From a virus: a DNA stretch of 24,784 nt. The notes beneath the pieces were generated by a model. The model ran no database searches. It was not told where the DNA came from and saw only the letters and a program-made list of their open reading frames with translations. This document shows positions 1 through 6,403 of the stretch, piece after piece; position 1 is the stretch's first letter, and each line of letters opens with the position of its first letter. The translations under genes were made by a program, and so were the position numbers. The stretch lies in the IMG/VR virus record IMGVR_UViG_3300045926_000040, positions 1-24,784 of that record. One strand, 5' to 3'.

Positions 1-110
1 TGCCGCGCTCGCGTGACAAGGAGAAATCCATACGCGAACACTGGCAGAACTGCGGCCACGAGTGGGACGGCTACGCAAAGAAGGAGCCTTTTGGTGAAGC
101 CAACTATTAG
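1..110 (+). CDS. C-terminal fragment of an unidentified protein (cut by window edge)
   Basis: An open frame enters from the left edge (first full codon at position 3) and stops with TAG at 108-110, leaving 35 visible residues. They are hydrophilic and charged, rich in Lys, Glu and Arg, and end in FGEANY. I do not recognise the protein. The frame reads as coding because the next gene starts at a GTG inside its last codons (94) behind a good Shine-Dalgarno, AAGGAG at 81-86, which is the overlapping style seen along the whole plus-strand operon. The N-terminus lies outside the window. Confidence 0.55.
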   Translation, partial: PRSRDKEKSIREHWQNCGHEWDGYAKKEPFGEANY

Positions 111-324
111 CCGTAGCACGGAAACAGACGCAACAGAGCCAAGCGTAGACGACGTAGTGCGCGCGTGGAATGCCGCCATTGAGTGCGAAGGAATCGGCGG
201 CTCACGCTCGGAAACAATGCGCGAACTGATCGAGATCCGCAATCGCAAGACGACGTGGTTCGGCAAGTATGAGAACGACACGCGCTTTGCGATCGACAAT
301 TACATCCGAGCGAAGATGCGATGA
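94..324 (+). CDS. Small phage protein, unknown function (76 aa)
   Basis: GTG at 94 is chosen because AAGGAG lies 7 bases upstream. The frame is open further up to 13, but that part overlaps the upstream reading frame and reads as arginine- and threonine-rich non-coding translation. The 76-residue product is soluble: a polar N-terminus, an acidic patch followed by VVRAWNAAIE, and a basic C-terminal half. No known domain is visible. It ends in the ATGA overlap with the next gene (321), so the two are probably translated together. Confidence 0.6.
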   Translation: MKPTISRSTETDATEPSVDDVVRAWNAAIECEGIGGSRSETMRELIEIRNRKTTWFGKYENDTRFAIDNYIRAKMR

Positions 325-521
325 CTCACGCCAGCAACACGAACTTGGCGAAGTTGATGAGAGACGCGGAAATCGTCCGCACCCTGATAGATGTAGGGGA
401 GCAACGGTTACTCGCAAGCGACGGGCCAATAGACCATCAGTTACCCGACCTGACGCCAGGAGAATGGAAGCGCATCTACCTCGCATGCAAGCGGATCGCT
501 AAGGCGTTCAATGGCCGCTAA
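321..521 (+). CDS. Small unknown protein, paralogue of the gene at 2662-2895 (66 aa)
   Basis: The ATG at 321 overlaps the upstream stop as ATGA. The 66-aa product is helical at both ends around a central VGEQRLLASDGP segment, followed by WKRIYLACKRIAKA. The protein at 2662-2895 carries VGDQRLLVSDGP and WRRMYRVLDKARKA at the same spacing, so the two genes are diverged copies within one operon. No catalytic motif or membrane segment is visible and I do not know the function. The last 11 bases overlap the start of the next gene at 511. Confidence 0.7.
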   Translation: MTHASNTNLAKLMRDAEIVRTLIDVGEQRLLASDGPIDHQLPDLTPGEWKRIYLACKRIAKAFNGR

Positions 522-849
522 CAGCTATAGGGCTGATGCCGTGAACCTCGCTCGCAATATCCTTGGGTCTGACGTGCAGTTAGTCACCGATAAAGGGATA
601 GCCCTGCTCGCCCAAGCGGTCCTCGAGATGGACCGTGCTCTGCTCAATGGGCCGAACGGCGAAGGCTATCCAGGCATCGCGCACGACTTCGAGACGTTGC
701 GACTCGCCGCATCCAAGTTGCGCGACGGATTCACCTACGACCCGGGTCATTCCGACCTAGACAACGAGCAGCCGGTATGGGTCCGCTGCAGCCTCGGCGA
801 CTGGCGCCGCCTTGATGCTGCGCTCAATGCCACAAAGGGAGGCACATGA
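511..849 (+). CDS. Hypothetical protein (112 aa)
   Basis: ATG at 511 lies inside the end of the preceding gene, with AAGG about 6 bases upstream. The 112-residue product is soluble and mostly helical: an N-terminal stretch with NLARNIL, an ALLAQAVLEMDRAL helix, a DFETLRLAASKL helix, and a C-terminus with PVWVRCSLGDWRRLDAALNA. The final tryptophan-arginine helix loosely recalls the C-terminal helix of the 321-521 and 2662-2895 proteins, but the resemblance is too slight to call homology. It ends in an ATGA overlap with the micro-gene at 846. Function unknown. Confidence 0.65.
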   Translation: MAANSYRADAVNLARNILGSDVQLVTDKGIALLAQAVLEMDRALLNGPNGEGYPGIAHDFETLRLAASKLRDGFTYDPGHSDLDNEQPVWVRCSLGDWRRLDAALNATKGGT

Positions 850-926
850 TCGAGTTCGCAGTCGGCTTCATCGCAGGGTTCTTGTTCTGCGTGGCCCTGG
901 TGCTGTACGCATACCACCGTGGCTAA
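846..926 (+). CDS. Micro-protein with one transmembrane helix (26 aa)
   Basis: ATG at 846 overlaps the upstream stop as ATGA, with GGGAGGCAC just upstream as ribosome binding site. The product is only 26 residues: a short N-terminus, a hydrophobic run from Ala5 to Tyr21 (AVGFIAGFLFCVALVLY), then AYHRG. This is a classic single-span micro-protein. The overlaps on both sides (start with the 511 gene, end with the GTG gene at 919) favour a real gene. Possible roles, all inference, include a small toxin, a superinfection-exclusion peptide or a membrane anchor for a partner. Confidence 0.55.
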   Translation: MIEFAVGFIAGFLFCVALVLYAYHRG

Positions 927-1092
927 TCGTCCGATTACCCCATTGCGCGAAGAGTCGCCCTCGAAGCGAGACGCCATCGCCAACTGTTTCCTGGCCTTCG
1001 CAGCGATGATGAAAGACGACTACGGCATCAGCAAGGAAGCCGCTGTGCTGTGCATCGCGGCGGCCTACGACACGAACGCGGAGGACAAATGA
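919..1092 (+). CDS. Small hypothetical protein (57 aa)
   Basis: This frame starts at GTG 919, inside the last codons of the 26-aa membrane micro-gene, and stops at 1092, overlapping the next gene by ATGA. The 57-residue product is helical, with NCFLAFAAMMKDDYGISKEAAVLCIAAA broken here only by its own turn residues, and ends in NAEDK. It contains two cysteines. No domain is recognised. A frame without stops, fitted exactly between two neighbours in the same overlapping style, is the main support. Confidence 0.5.
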   Translation: MANRPITPLREESPSKRDAIANCFLAFAAMMKDDYGISKEAAVLCIAAAYDTNAEDK

Positions 1093-1400
1093 ACAAGGTG
1101 GGCGTCATCGCTACCGAGTGGGTCTACGACCGCTTTCCGCGCGTGGACGAGGTCATCCTTACTCAGGTGTTGCGCGGCGAGGGCAAGGACTACAGCGATC
1201 CGGTGCGCGGCGTGGTGCAGGTCCACATGAAGGACGGCACTTTCATCGCCGAGATGGACCCGCTGGTGAACATGGAGAAGCTGCGCGGACGGCTCCAGCG
1301 CGCCGAGGCCCTGCTGAAAGCAGCGCCGCCCTTGGGCCAGGAGGATGCGAAATGGCGCGAGCGCGTGGACGACTTCTTCGACCCGGAGCCACTGGCATGA
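1089..1400 (+). CDS. Hypothetical protein (103 aa)
   Basis: ATG at 1089 is preferred to the upstream GTG at 1050 because GCGGAGGAC lies directly upstream and because it makes an ATGA overlap with the 919 gene. The N-terminal half looks like a small beta-rich fold (VGVIATEWVYDRF, then VVQVHMKDGTFIAEMDP). The C-terminal half is a charged helix with EKLRGRLQRAEALLKAAPP. The acidic tail ends DDFFDPEPLA. Nothing identifies a reaction or partner. Confidence 0.6.
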   Translation: MNKVGVIATEWVYDRFPRVDEVILTQVLRGEGKDYSDPVRGVVQVHMKDGTFIAEMDPLVNMEKLRGRLQRAEALLKAAPPLGQEDAKWRERVDDFFDPEPLA

Positions 1401-1615
1401 GCGACAAGCGCCTCGAATCGCGCTCGAACGGAGTAACTCGCGTGCTACGCGACCTGCCGAACCAGACGGGCTACAAGTTCATCGGCATCGACCTTGAGGG
1501 CAAGGAATGGGAGTGCCGCGTCATCAAGGATGCCGTTGGTTGCCATACCGTCGAGCGCTGCTGCGACTACGAGCCCTTTTTCTTCAAGCTGTATGGCTGG
1601 AGGCCCATCGAATGA
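1397..1615 (+). CDS. Small cysteine-containing unknown protein (72 aa)
   Basis: ATG at 1397 overlaps the previous stop as ATGA. The 72-aa product has a basic N-terminus, a beta-like stretch GYKFIGIDLEGKEWECRVI, and a C-terminal part with GCHTVERCCDYEPFFF. Five residues, C46, C52, C53, H54-adjacent acidic residues and an aromatic cluster, could suggest a structural metal site, but the spacing fits no standard zinc finger. The gene ends in an ATGA overlap with the 1612 gene. Confidence 0.55.
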   Translation: MSDKRLESRSNGVTRVLRDLPNQTGYKFIGIDLEGKEWECRVIKDAVGCHTVERCCDYEPFFFKLYGWRPIE

Positions 1616-2202
1616 AGAGCGACGCCTACTTCGTGGAACAGGCCGATGCGGGATGCGAGCGCTGCTGCGCTGGCCGCACTTACGCAATCGTCGGGCCAGA
1701 TGGTGTCGGGCTCGGACGGACTTGGGATGACGCGGACGAGGCCGCTGTTCTAGCGGCATCGCTCACCGAAGCATTCAATCTCGGGAAAGACTCCATTCGC
1801 TCCGAGACACCCGCTTCGTCCAATCCGGAGCCTTCATACTCCGGCAATGCTGGCCTAGGGCCCCAGCTCCCCGCCCCTTCGCCCCAATCGCGCAACTGCG
1901 AAGATATAGACGCTGGCGCCCTACTTAAGCGAGCGTCGGCATTGGCGGCTAGGGCATGGCTGCGTGAATGGAATGCGCATCCGGAAAACGCCATGAAGTG
2001 GAACATGACCGTGCATGCGGCGTGGGTTGCCCCGATCTTCGAGGCGCTGCTACATGAGCCGCTATCGGAGACGCCGACCATCACTCAGAAGGAACTGGAG
2101 CAAGCCGTCAACCGCCTCGGGTACGACTCCAGACTCAATCGGGCCGACTTCGAGGTGGCAGAAATCATCTTCGACAGCGCGCTACGGTGGAGGGACAAAT
2201 GA
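1612..2202 (+). CDS. Two-part hypothetical protein with a disordered linker (196 aa)
   Basis: ATG at 1612 forms the ATGA overlap with the gene before; the frame is open back to 1507, but that stretch is antisense to nothing useful and overlaps the previous gene. The first 55 residues form a compact unit with GCERCCAGRTYAIVGPDG and an alanine-rich helix. Residues 60-100 are rich in Ser, Pro and Asn and probably unstructured. The last 90 residues are helical, with TQKELEQAVNRLGYD and VAEIIFDSALRW. The CxxCC group could bind metal, but this is inference. The arrangement resembles modular early phage proteins in which small domains are joined by linkers. Confidence 0.6.
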   Translation: MKSDAYFVEQADAGCERCCAGRTYAIVGPDGVGLGRTWDDADEAAVLAASLTEAFNLGKDSIRSETPASSNPEPSYSGNAGLGPQLPAPSPQSRNCEDIDAGALLKRASALAARAWLREWNAHPENAMKWNMTVHAAWVAPIFEALLHEPLSETPTITQKELEQAVNRLGYDSRLNRADFEVAEIIFDSALRWRDK

Positions 2203-2669
2203 GCCACGACGATAAGCCGAACGGTCCCTGCCAGCATCACCGACTGACGTGGGACATTCTCTATGGCAAGGGGTTTTGCTTGGACTGCGACGCGAAGATC
2301 AGAGCGTGGCACGGAGAATGGTCGGATTACGCGTATCGTTCTGCCGAACGAGCGATTTTCTCAGCGGACCAGCTTCTCCAATTGGCCGAGGACCTAGACG
2401 ACATCGCCATCCTGAACCCGCAGAACATCCTTGACCTGCTGCGCGCCAAGGCGGCGAAGATCCGCAAGCACATCGCCAATGCGCCGCGCTCCGCAACACG
2501 AGCCACAGATCCCGACGTTCAGCGCGTGCTGAAGATCCTCGGCACCTACGCAGAAAACGCCGCCGATCGGAAGCTCAACGGTCACAACGGATGGATTCCG
2601 TTGGAGGACTGCCATCTTGAAGTGCTGCTTAGGATGGCATCGACAGAGCAGGGGGCGAAGCATGGATGA
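2199..2669 (+). CDS. Hypothetical protein with a possible N-terminal zinc knuckle (156 aa)
   Basis: ATG at 2199 is chosen over GTG at 2187 because GGTGGAGGGAC lies 5-12 bases upstream and the start overlaps the previous stop. Near the N-terminus CQHHRLTWDI is followed by GFCLDCDAKI, giving a Cys/His group and a CxxC about 17 residues apart, a plausible zinc-binding pair. Residues 45-95 are helical. The C-terminal third contains NAADRKLNGHNGWIPLEDC and ends in a helix. Function is unknown; a small nucleic-acid or protein-binding role would fit a zinc knuckle. Confidence 0.6.
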   Translation: MSHDDKPNGPCQHHRLTWDILYGKGFCLDCDAKIRAWHGEWSDYAYRSAERAIFSADQLLQLAEDLDDIAILNPQNILDLLRAKAAKIRKHIANAPRSATRATDPDVQRVLKILGTYAENAADRKLNGHNGWIPLEDCHLEVLLRMASTEQGAKHG

Positions 2670-2895
2670 ACAGCGCACCGGGCGGCAGCTTCACCGCTAT
2701 CGCAGCCGAATCGCCGAGCTTACGGAGGCGATCAACATCGCGTGCGGCATCATCGAGGTCGGCGATCAACGCCTACTCGTGAGCGACGGTCCAGCGAGCG
2801 GCCCGCCAGATATATCGCTAGCCGAATGGCGCCGCATGTACCGCGTGCTGGACAAGGCGCGCAAAGCGAACCGTTCAGAGGGTGGAGACGCATGA
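2662..2895 (+). CDS. Small unknown protein, paralogue of the gene at 321-521 (77 aa)
   Basis: ATG at 2662 lies inside the end of the preceding gene; the frame is open to 2617, but the overlap start is preceded by a purine-rich GCAGGGGGCGAAGC. The 77-residue product has a basic N-terminal helix with RYRSRIAELTEAI, then VGDQRLLVSDGP, then a Pro-rich turn and WRRMYRVLDKARKA. The central and C-terminal segments match the 66-aa protein at 321-521 in order and spacing. This copy has a longer N-terminus and a SEGGDA tail. No enzymatic motif is visible. Confidence 0.7.
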   Translation: MDEQRTGRQLHRYRSRIAELTEAINIACGIIEVGDQRLLVSDGPASGPPDISLAEWRRMYRVLDKARKANRSEGGDA

Positions 2896-3179
2896 GCGAC
2901 GATATCGTAGACGCGATTGCTCGTTTTCGCGTGGCGTTCCTCCGCGAGAACATGGAACCGCCGATGGCTATCTACCTCTCGACACACAAAGAGGGCATGC
3001 GATTCCTTAGCTACATGTGCGGGTCGAACTTCTGGACGACCATGGTAGGAGATCCGCGCCTAGGCCAGCCAGTCGAGACAGCGGACGGCATCTACATGGA
3101 GGTGGAAATCATGGGGATGAAAGTGCGCTGGCCGGCGCAGAGAATCGCCCTACCCAGCGGCGGGTTCAAGTATGCATAA
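2892..3179 (+). CDS. Hypothetical protein (95 aa)
   Basis: ATG at 2892 overlaps the previous stop as ATGA and follows GGTGGAGACGC. The 95-residue product begins with a helix (DIVDAIARFRVAFLREN), has a middle part rich in Met and aromatic residues (MRFLSYMCGSNFWTTM), and ends in two probable beta strands (GIYMEVEIMGMKVRWP). No known family is recognised. It is the last of the small unknown genes before the methyltransferase, about 30 bases downstream. Confidence 0.6.
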   Translation: MSDDIVDAIARFRVAFLRENMEPPMAIYLSTHKEGMRFLSYMCGSNFWTTMVGDPRLGQPVETADGIYMEVEIMGMKVRWPAQRIALPSGGFKYA

Positions 3180-3209
3180 CCGTTCTTCCACAACAGGCGC
3201 GACTAAGGG

Positions 3210-3902
3210 ATGAGGGTGGAGACGATCGGCCAAGCGACGCTGTACCTTGCGGACTGTCTGGAAGTGATCCAGGCGCTACCCAAGGTGGACGCGCTTATTA
3301 CCGATCCACCCTACGGCATGAAAACGAACACGATGAACAAGTCGTCCGGTCGCGGCAAGAACATCAACGGCGGTTTTAGGTTCGTAGAGGCGAAGGACTA
3401 TGGCGAGCTTGTGGGCGACGACAAGCCTTTCGACCCGGCGCCGTGGGTGGCGTTCAAGAGGGCGATCTTGTGGGGCGGCAACCACTACTGCAGCCGCCTG
3501 CCTGATGCCTCGAAGTGGCTGATTTGGGATAAGCGCGAGGAAACGGCCTCAGATGACAATGCAGATTGCGAACTAGCATGGACCAACCTGGGCGGGGCGG
3601 CGCGCATGCACCGGCAACTATGGCGCGGGATCTGCCGCCGCGGGGAAGAGAATATCAGCACCGGACAAGAGCGCGTCCACCCCACGCAGAAACCGGTCGC
3701 CCTCATGGCGTGGTGCATCGAACAGTGCAAGATCGCGGCTAACGCACTAGTCCTAGACCCTTACATGGGGAGCGGAACTACAGGCGTCGCAGCAGTGCGT
3801 GCCGGGCATCGCTTCATAGGTATCGAGATAGCCGAGCAGCACTTCGAGACTGCGTGCGAGCGAATCGACATCGCGCAACGTCAGGAGAGGTTATTTGCGT
3901 AG
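3210..3902 (+). CDS. Site-specific DNA methyltransferase, N6_N4_Mtase family (beta class)
   Basis: This enzyme should transfer a methyl group from S-adenosylmethionine to an exocyclic amino group in a specific DNA site, probably adenine N6. Residues 32-35 are DPPY (catalytic motif IV, the form typical of N6-adenine enzymes). HPTQKP is at 157-162 and DPYMGSGTTG (SAM-binding motif I) at 183-192, followed by GIEI at 204-207. Motif IV before motif I is the beta-class order. At 230 aa it is short, with a small central region for target recognition and no restriction partner in view, so it is best read as an orphan phage enzyme that protects DNA or marks it. The start is ATG 3210 or GTG 3216; the latter has the better-spaced AAGGG. 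A 13-codon frame (3172-3213) overlaps the start and could couple translation. Confidence 0.93.
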   Translation: MRVETIGQATLYLADCLEVIQALPKVDALITDPPYGMKTNTMNKSSGRGKNINGGFRFVEAKDYGELVGDDKPFDPAPWVAFKRAILWGGNHYCSRLPDASKWLIWDKREETASDDNADCELAWTNLGGAARMHRQLWRGICRRGEENISTGQERVHPTQKPVALMAWCIEQCKIAANALVLDPYMGSGTTGVAAVRAGHRFIGIEIAEQHFETACERIDIAQRQERLFA

Positions 3903-3921
3903 CGACGACATATAGAGCGGC

Positions 3922-4671
3922 ATGAGAGGGATTTCCTACCCGAAGTGTTGGGCGCTCGTGAGCGGCGGGAAGGACTCGCTTTCAAACGCCCAAGCGCTTG
4001 ATGAGGCCGGGAGGCTTTACGCCTGCATAGCGATTAAAACGCACCTCTGCACCCCTGATTGGGAGCAGTTCGTTATTGACACCTGTAATCAGCGTAAGTG
4101 GGGGCTGGAAATCTACGAGGCCGAGCCAACTGCCTACGAGGACTACGTGCAGAAATATGGCTTCCCTGGTCCGTCCAAGCACCGCCAAGTGATGACCGAG
4201 CTAAAAGGTAAGGTTATCCGCAAATTCCGCCGCGCTTGGCCGAAGGCCATTCTCGCTAGTGGCGTCCGCTCTGACGAAAGCACCAAGCGCGCCGCAACGA
4301 CGAAGCCCGTGGGTTTCTGGGAGGGGGCGCCGATCCTCGCGCCCATCTACGACTGGACCACAGACGAAACGTGGGCGTTCTTTCGGGATCGCGGCTTTGA
4401 GCGCGCGCCGGCCTATTCGACGCTTCAGATCAGCGGCGACTGCCTCTGCGGGGCCTATGCACGCGAGGATGAGTTCCGGGCCATCGAATTCCACTACCCA
4501 GAGGTCGCTGGTCGCCTGAAGGCTCTCGGCGAGGCGGTTAAGGAGAAGCATCCGACGCGCTGCCAATGGGGCTGGGGCGCGAAAATGCCGATGAAGCCCA
4601 AAACCTCTAGCGAGGCGCTGGTCTGCGTTGAATGCGCGCCGCGCGACTTATTCGAGGAAGTGCCAGCGTGA
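3922..4671 (+). CDS. PP-loop ATPase of the PAPS reductase / DndC-like group
   Basis: SGGKDS at residues 14-19 is the PP-loop that binds ATP or an adenylylated substrate in PAPS reductases and related sulfur-transfer enzymes. SGVRSDES at 113-120 matches the second conserved region of that family. Cysteines at 174, 176, 214, 235 and 238 (GDCLCGAY and CVECAP) could hold a metal or an iron-sulfur cluster, as in DndC-type proteins. The 249 aa length is normal for the family. The gene lies 19 bases after the DNA methyltransferase and overlaps the next gene by GTGA, so all three are probably co-expressed. A role in DNA or tRNA modification is inference; true sulfate assimilation is unlikely because no partner enzymes are present. 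Confidence 0.85.
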   Translation: MRGISYPKCWALVSGGKDSLSNAQALDEAGRLYACIAIKTHLCTPDWEQFVIDTCNQRKWGLEIYEAEPTAYEDYVQKYGFPGPSKHRQVMTELKGKVIRKFRRAWPKAILASGVRSDESTKRAATTKPVGFWEGAPILAPIYDWTTDETWAFFRDRGFERAPAYSTLQISGDCLCGAYAREDEFRAIEFHYPEVAGRLKALGEAVKEKHPTRCQWGWGAKMPMKPKTSSEALVCVECAPRDLFEEVPA

Positions 4672-5009
4672 GAACTGTCACCGAGCCCTCTTTTACAGTC
4701 GAGATTTATATTGCAGGGAACATGCAGGATATAGAGCGGCGATGCGCTGAACACTGCATGGAGGTCGGGCTGTGCATTTCGGTCGAGCCCGTGAAGTTCG
4801 TCTACACCGGCGGCCGAGAGGATGGTGCCGTGGTGCGGCTGGTCAACTACCCTCGCTTCCCTTCAACACCGGAGGCTATTCGTTCCAAGGCAAACATCTT
4901 GGCGGAGCTTCTAGTGCGGGCGTGCTCGCAATGGTCCGCGCTGATCGTGGATCGCGAGCAGACGACTTGGATAACGTACCGACCTGACGATCGACCCAAT
5001 GGAGATTAG
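4668..5009 (+). CDS. Hypothetical protein downstream of the PP-loop gene (113 aa)
   Basis: GTG at 4668 is preferred because GAGGAAG lies 7 bases upstream and GTGA overlaps the previous stop. The frame is open up to 4632, but that part lies inside the PP-loop gene. The product begins with a beta strand (FTVEIYIAGN), has a cysteine-containing helix (IERRCAEHCMEVGLC), then a strand-rich middle and a helix (KANILAELLVRACSQW), ending in a short strand. This alternating pattern suggests a small alpha/beta fold. I do not recognise the family. The tight coupling suggests it works with, or is regulated together with, the PP-loop protein. Confidence 0.65.
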   Translation: MRTVTEPSFTVEIYIAGNMQDIERRCAEHCMEVGLCISVEPVKFVYTGGREDGAVVRLVNYPRFPSTPEAIRSKANILAELLVRACSQWSALIVDREQTTWITYRPDDRPNGD

Positions 5010-5013
5010 GGCT

Positions 5014-5256
5014 ATGACTCAGGAAATGCTCGAACGCTTCTATGTCGAAGTCACGCATCCTGACGAACTTGGTCTAACGGACGCGCGCTTCAAGGATGTT
5101 TTTCAGATGGCTCGCCGCTACCTCTACTTGCGGGACAGAATGCCGCGGCCGGTCGAGGGACAGCAAGCCTTTTGGCTACGGCGCGGCGATGATCTGGACG
5201 AGGCCGTAGATGCTGCTATGCGCCTCGAACCTCAGCACGGGAGCAATGAGAGATGA
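5014..5256 (+). CDS. Small hypothetical protein (80 aa)
   Basis: The start could be ATG 4999 or ATG 5014. I choose 5014 because GGAGATTAGGG lies just upstream, while 4999 has no visible Shine-Dalgarno. The product is helical and polar, with MLERFYVEVTHPDEL, FQMARRYLYLRDRMP and DDLDEAVDAAMRLEP. It contains no cysteines or membrane segment. Function unknown. It ends in an overlap with the 5253 gene. Confidence 0.55.
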   Translation: MTQEMLERFYVEVTHPDELGLTDARFKDVFQMARRYLYLRDRMPRPVEGQQAFWLRRGDDLDEAVDAAMRLEPQHGSNER

Positions 5257-5408
5257 ATGACGAAGAAATGATCGCGGAGAAAGCCCGCAAGCTCTGGCAT
5301 GCAATAGTCGGCTACGAGGCTAACGAAGCGCTCGTGCTTCGGATGCTGCGAGAGGCATACGAGGACGGCTGGAATGCTGGACGCAACGCCGCAGGGGAGA
5401 GCAAATGA
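5253..5408 (+). CDS. Small helical protein (51 aa)
   Basis: ATG at 5253 overlaps the upstream stop as ATGA. The 51-aa frame stops at 5408, again overlapping the next start as ATGA. The product is a charged helical peptide: EEMIAEKARKLWHAIVGYEA, then LVLRMLREAYEDGWNAGRNA and a short tail. The YEDGWNAG stretch resembles the C-terminal helix seen in many small phage proteins. Function unknown. Overlaps at both ends are the main evidence that it is a gene. Confidence 0.55.
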   Translation: MNDEEMIAEKARKLWHAIVGYEANEALVLRMLREAYEDGWNAGRNAAGESK

Positions 5409-5551
5409 GAATGCTGCTTTGGTGGGCTGGCGCGGTGGCCTTAGTGTGGCTACTCGATTACTTCGGCCTTTGGAACGACCACCTGTTCTGGGTTGCTGTT
5501 GGCAGCGGAGCCGCGACAGCTTTCCTGGTCACCTTTGCGATGAACAAATGA
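5405..5551 (+). CDS. Two-span membrane micro-protein (48 aa)
   Basis: ATG at 5405 overlaps the upstream stop as ATGA and follows GGGGAGAGC. The 48-residue product is almost entirely hydrophobic: residues 3-20 (MLLWWAGAVALVWLLDYF) and 28-46 (LFWVAVGSGAATAFLVTF) form two likely transmembrane helices joined by a short GLWNDH turn. Two-helix proteins of this size include class II-like holins, but this gene is in the early-type operon, far from the endopeptidase, so an inner-membrane accessory or exclusion role is as likely. Function is therefore open. Confidence 0.6.
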   Translation: MRMLLWWAGAVALVWLLDYFGLWNDHLFWVAVGSGAATAFLVTFAMNK

Positions 5552-5760
5552 ACCGTACTCTGGACCGAGCCGAGAAAGAGAAGCTGATGCGCGAGCATCC
5601 GCTGGCGACAAAGCAAGGTCTCGAACTGTTCGTCGCTGCTCTCTTCCACGTCGGCGCGATGTGCCCAAAGTGCAGTTTCGGCACGCGCGTTACCAGCAAG
5701 CGGTGGGCGAAGTGCAAGAAGTGCGGTGAGCGCGTGGAACGCAGGGAGCTTCCCAAATGA
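5548..5760 (+). CDS. Zinc-ribbon protein (70 aa)
   Basis: ATG at 5548 overlaps the previous stop as ATGA. The N-terminal 35 residues form a charged helix (RTLDRAEKEKLMREH). The C-terminal part holds two CxxC knuckles, MCPKCSFGTRV and KCKKCGERVERR, about 17 residues apart, the pattern of a zinc ribbon that would bind one zinc ion. The product could bind nucleic acid or serve as an adaptor for a host protein; the sequence does not decide. It ends in an ATGA overlap with the 5757 gene. Confidence 0.65.
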   Translation: MNRTLDRAEKEKLMREHPLATKQGLELFVAALFHVGAMCPKCSFGTRVTSKRWAKCKKCGERVERRELPK

Positions 5761-5927
5761 GCCGCACCCTGAACCGAGGCGCAATGAAGGTCTGCCCAGG
5801 AGCCTTCGGACGGCATTTGTGGTCGAGATGGAAAGGCTACGACCCCGCCACAGGTCGCACGCGCAAGAAGTGGTTGCTTGGACGCTCTACAAAAACGCCA
5901 GTGACACAGCCAAAGTGGACGCCATAG
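5757..5927 (+). CDS. Small basic protein (56 aa)
   Basis: ATG at 5757 overlaps the previous stop as ATGA and follows GGGAGCTTCCCAA. The 56-aa product is strongly basic (RHLWSRWKGYDPATGRTRKK) with little acidic content, and ends KWTP at 5927. The opening MSRTLNR is like the MNRTLDR opening of the preceding gene, which may mean a local duplication of the start region. Nucleic-acid binding is possible but unproven. The downstream membrane protein frame overlaps its 3-prime half, so one of the two starts may be placed differently. Confidence 0.5.
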   Translation: MSRTLNRGAMKVCPGAFGRHLWSRWKGYDPATGRTRKKWLLGRSTKTPVTQPKWTP

Positions 5928-6403
5928 GCATTTCCGTTCTAGGTTGGGTTTCGGCGTTCATCGCCTTTTATTTGTGGCATTTTTTCGCCAGCCCGCCCGC
6001 CATGAAGCGGCAGTCTGATGAGGAGATCAACTCTTTGCGGGAGGAAATAACTCGCCGCGATGCCAGGGCTAGAGCTGCAGATGGGCTAATGGACATTTAC
6101 GAGCGCGCGCTTATTTTGGACGCGAACCCAGAAAAACTCGCTATCGGGGCTTGGATTAACCGATATAGCCAATGGAAGACTGACGCCGAGACCGCGCTAG
6201 CAACATTTAGCCGAGTTGAGCTTTGGATGTTCAGAACGATTGGTGATTTCAGACTTCAAATGCCGGACGGCGAAGAGCAGCAACTTAAGATGCTTAGACA
6301 AGAGCTTAGGGATAGGCGAGTCAAGCTACGCCTCATCGTTGCCCGCGCCCTACCTAAAGACGATCCGCGAGCAGATGTGATGGCCGGCAAAGAGGATGCA
6401 TGA
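5828..6403 (+). CDS. Membrane-anchored coiled-coil protein (about 190 aa)
   Basis: The frame is open from 5726 to 6403. The start is uncertain: ATG 5828 is given, but GTG 5870 or GTG 5915 would remove most or all of the overlap with the small basic gene. Whatever the start, residues about 33-53 (IGISVLGWVSAFIAFYLWHF) form one transmembrane helix. It is followed by a charged heptad-like region (SDEEINSLREEITRRDAR) and a long soluble helical C-terminus with MLRQELRDRRVKLRLIVARA. A single-span anchor with a cytoplasmic coiled coil is the likely topology. No enzymatic motif is seen. It ends in an ATGA overlap with the next frame. Confidence 0.6.
   Translation: MERLRPRHRSHAQEVVAWTLYKNASDTAKVDAIGISVLGWVSAFIAFYLWHFFASPPAMKRQSDEEINSLREEITRRDARARAADGLMDIYERALILDANPEKLAIGAWINRYSQWKTDAETALATFSRVELWMFRTIGDFRLQMPDGEEQQLKMLRQELRDRRVKLRLIVARALPKDDPRADVMAGKEDA

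Noticed and set aside
3172-3213. 13-codon ORF between the 95-aa gene and the methyltransferase
   Set aside because: Too short and without a ribosome binding site of its own; at most a translational coupling element.
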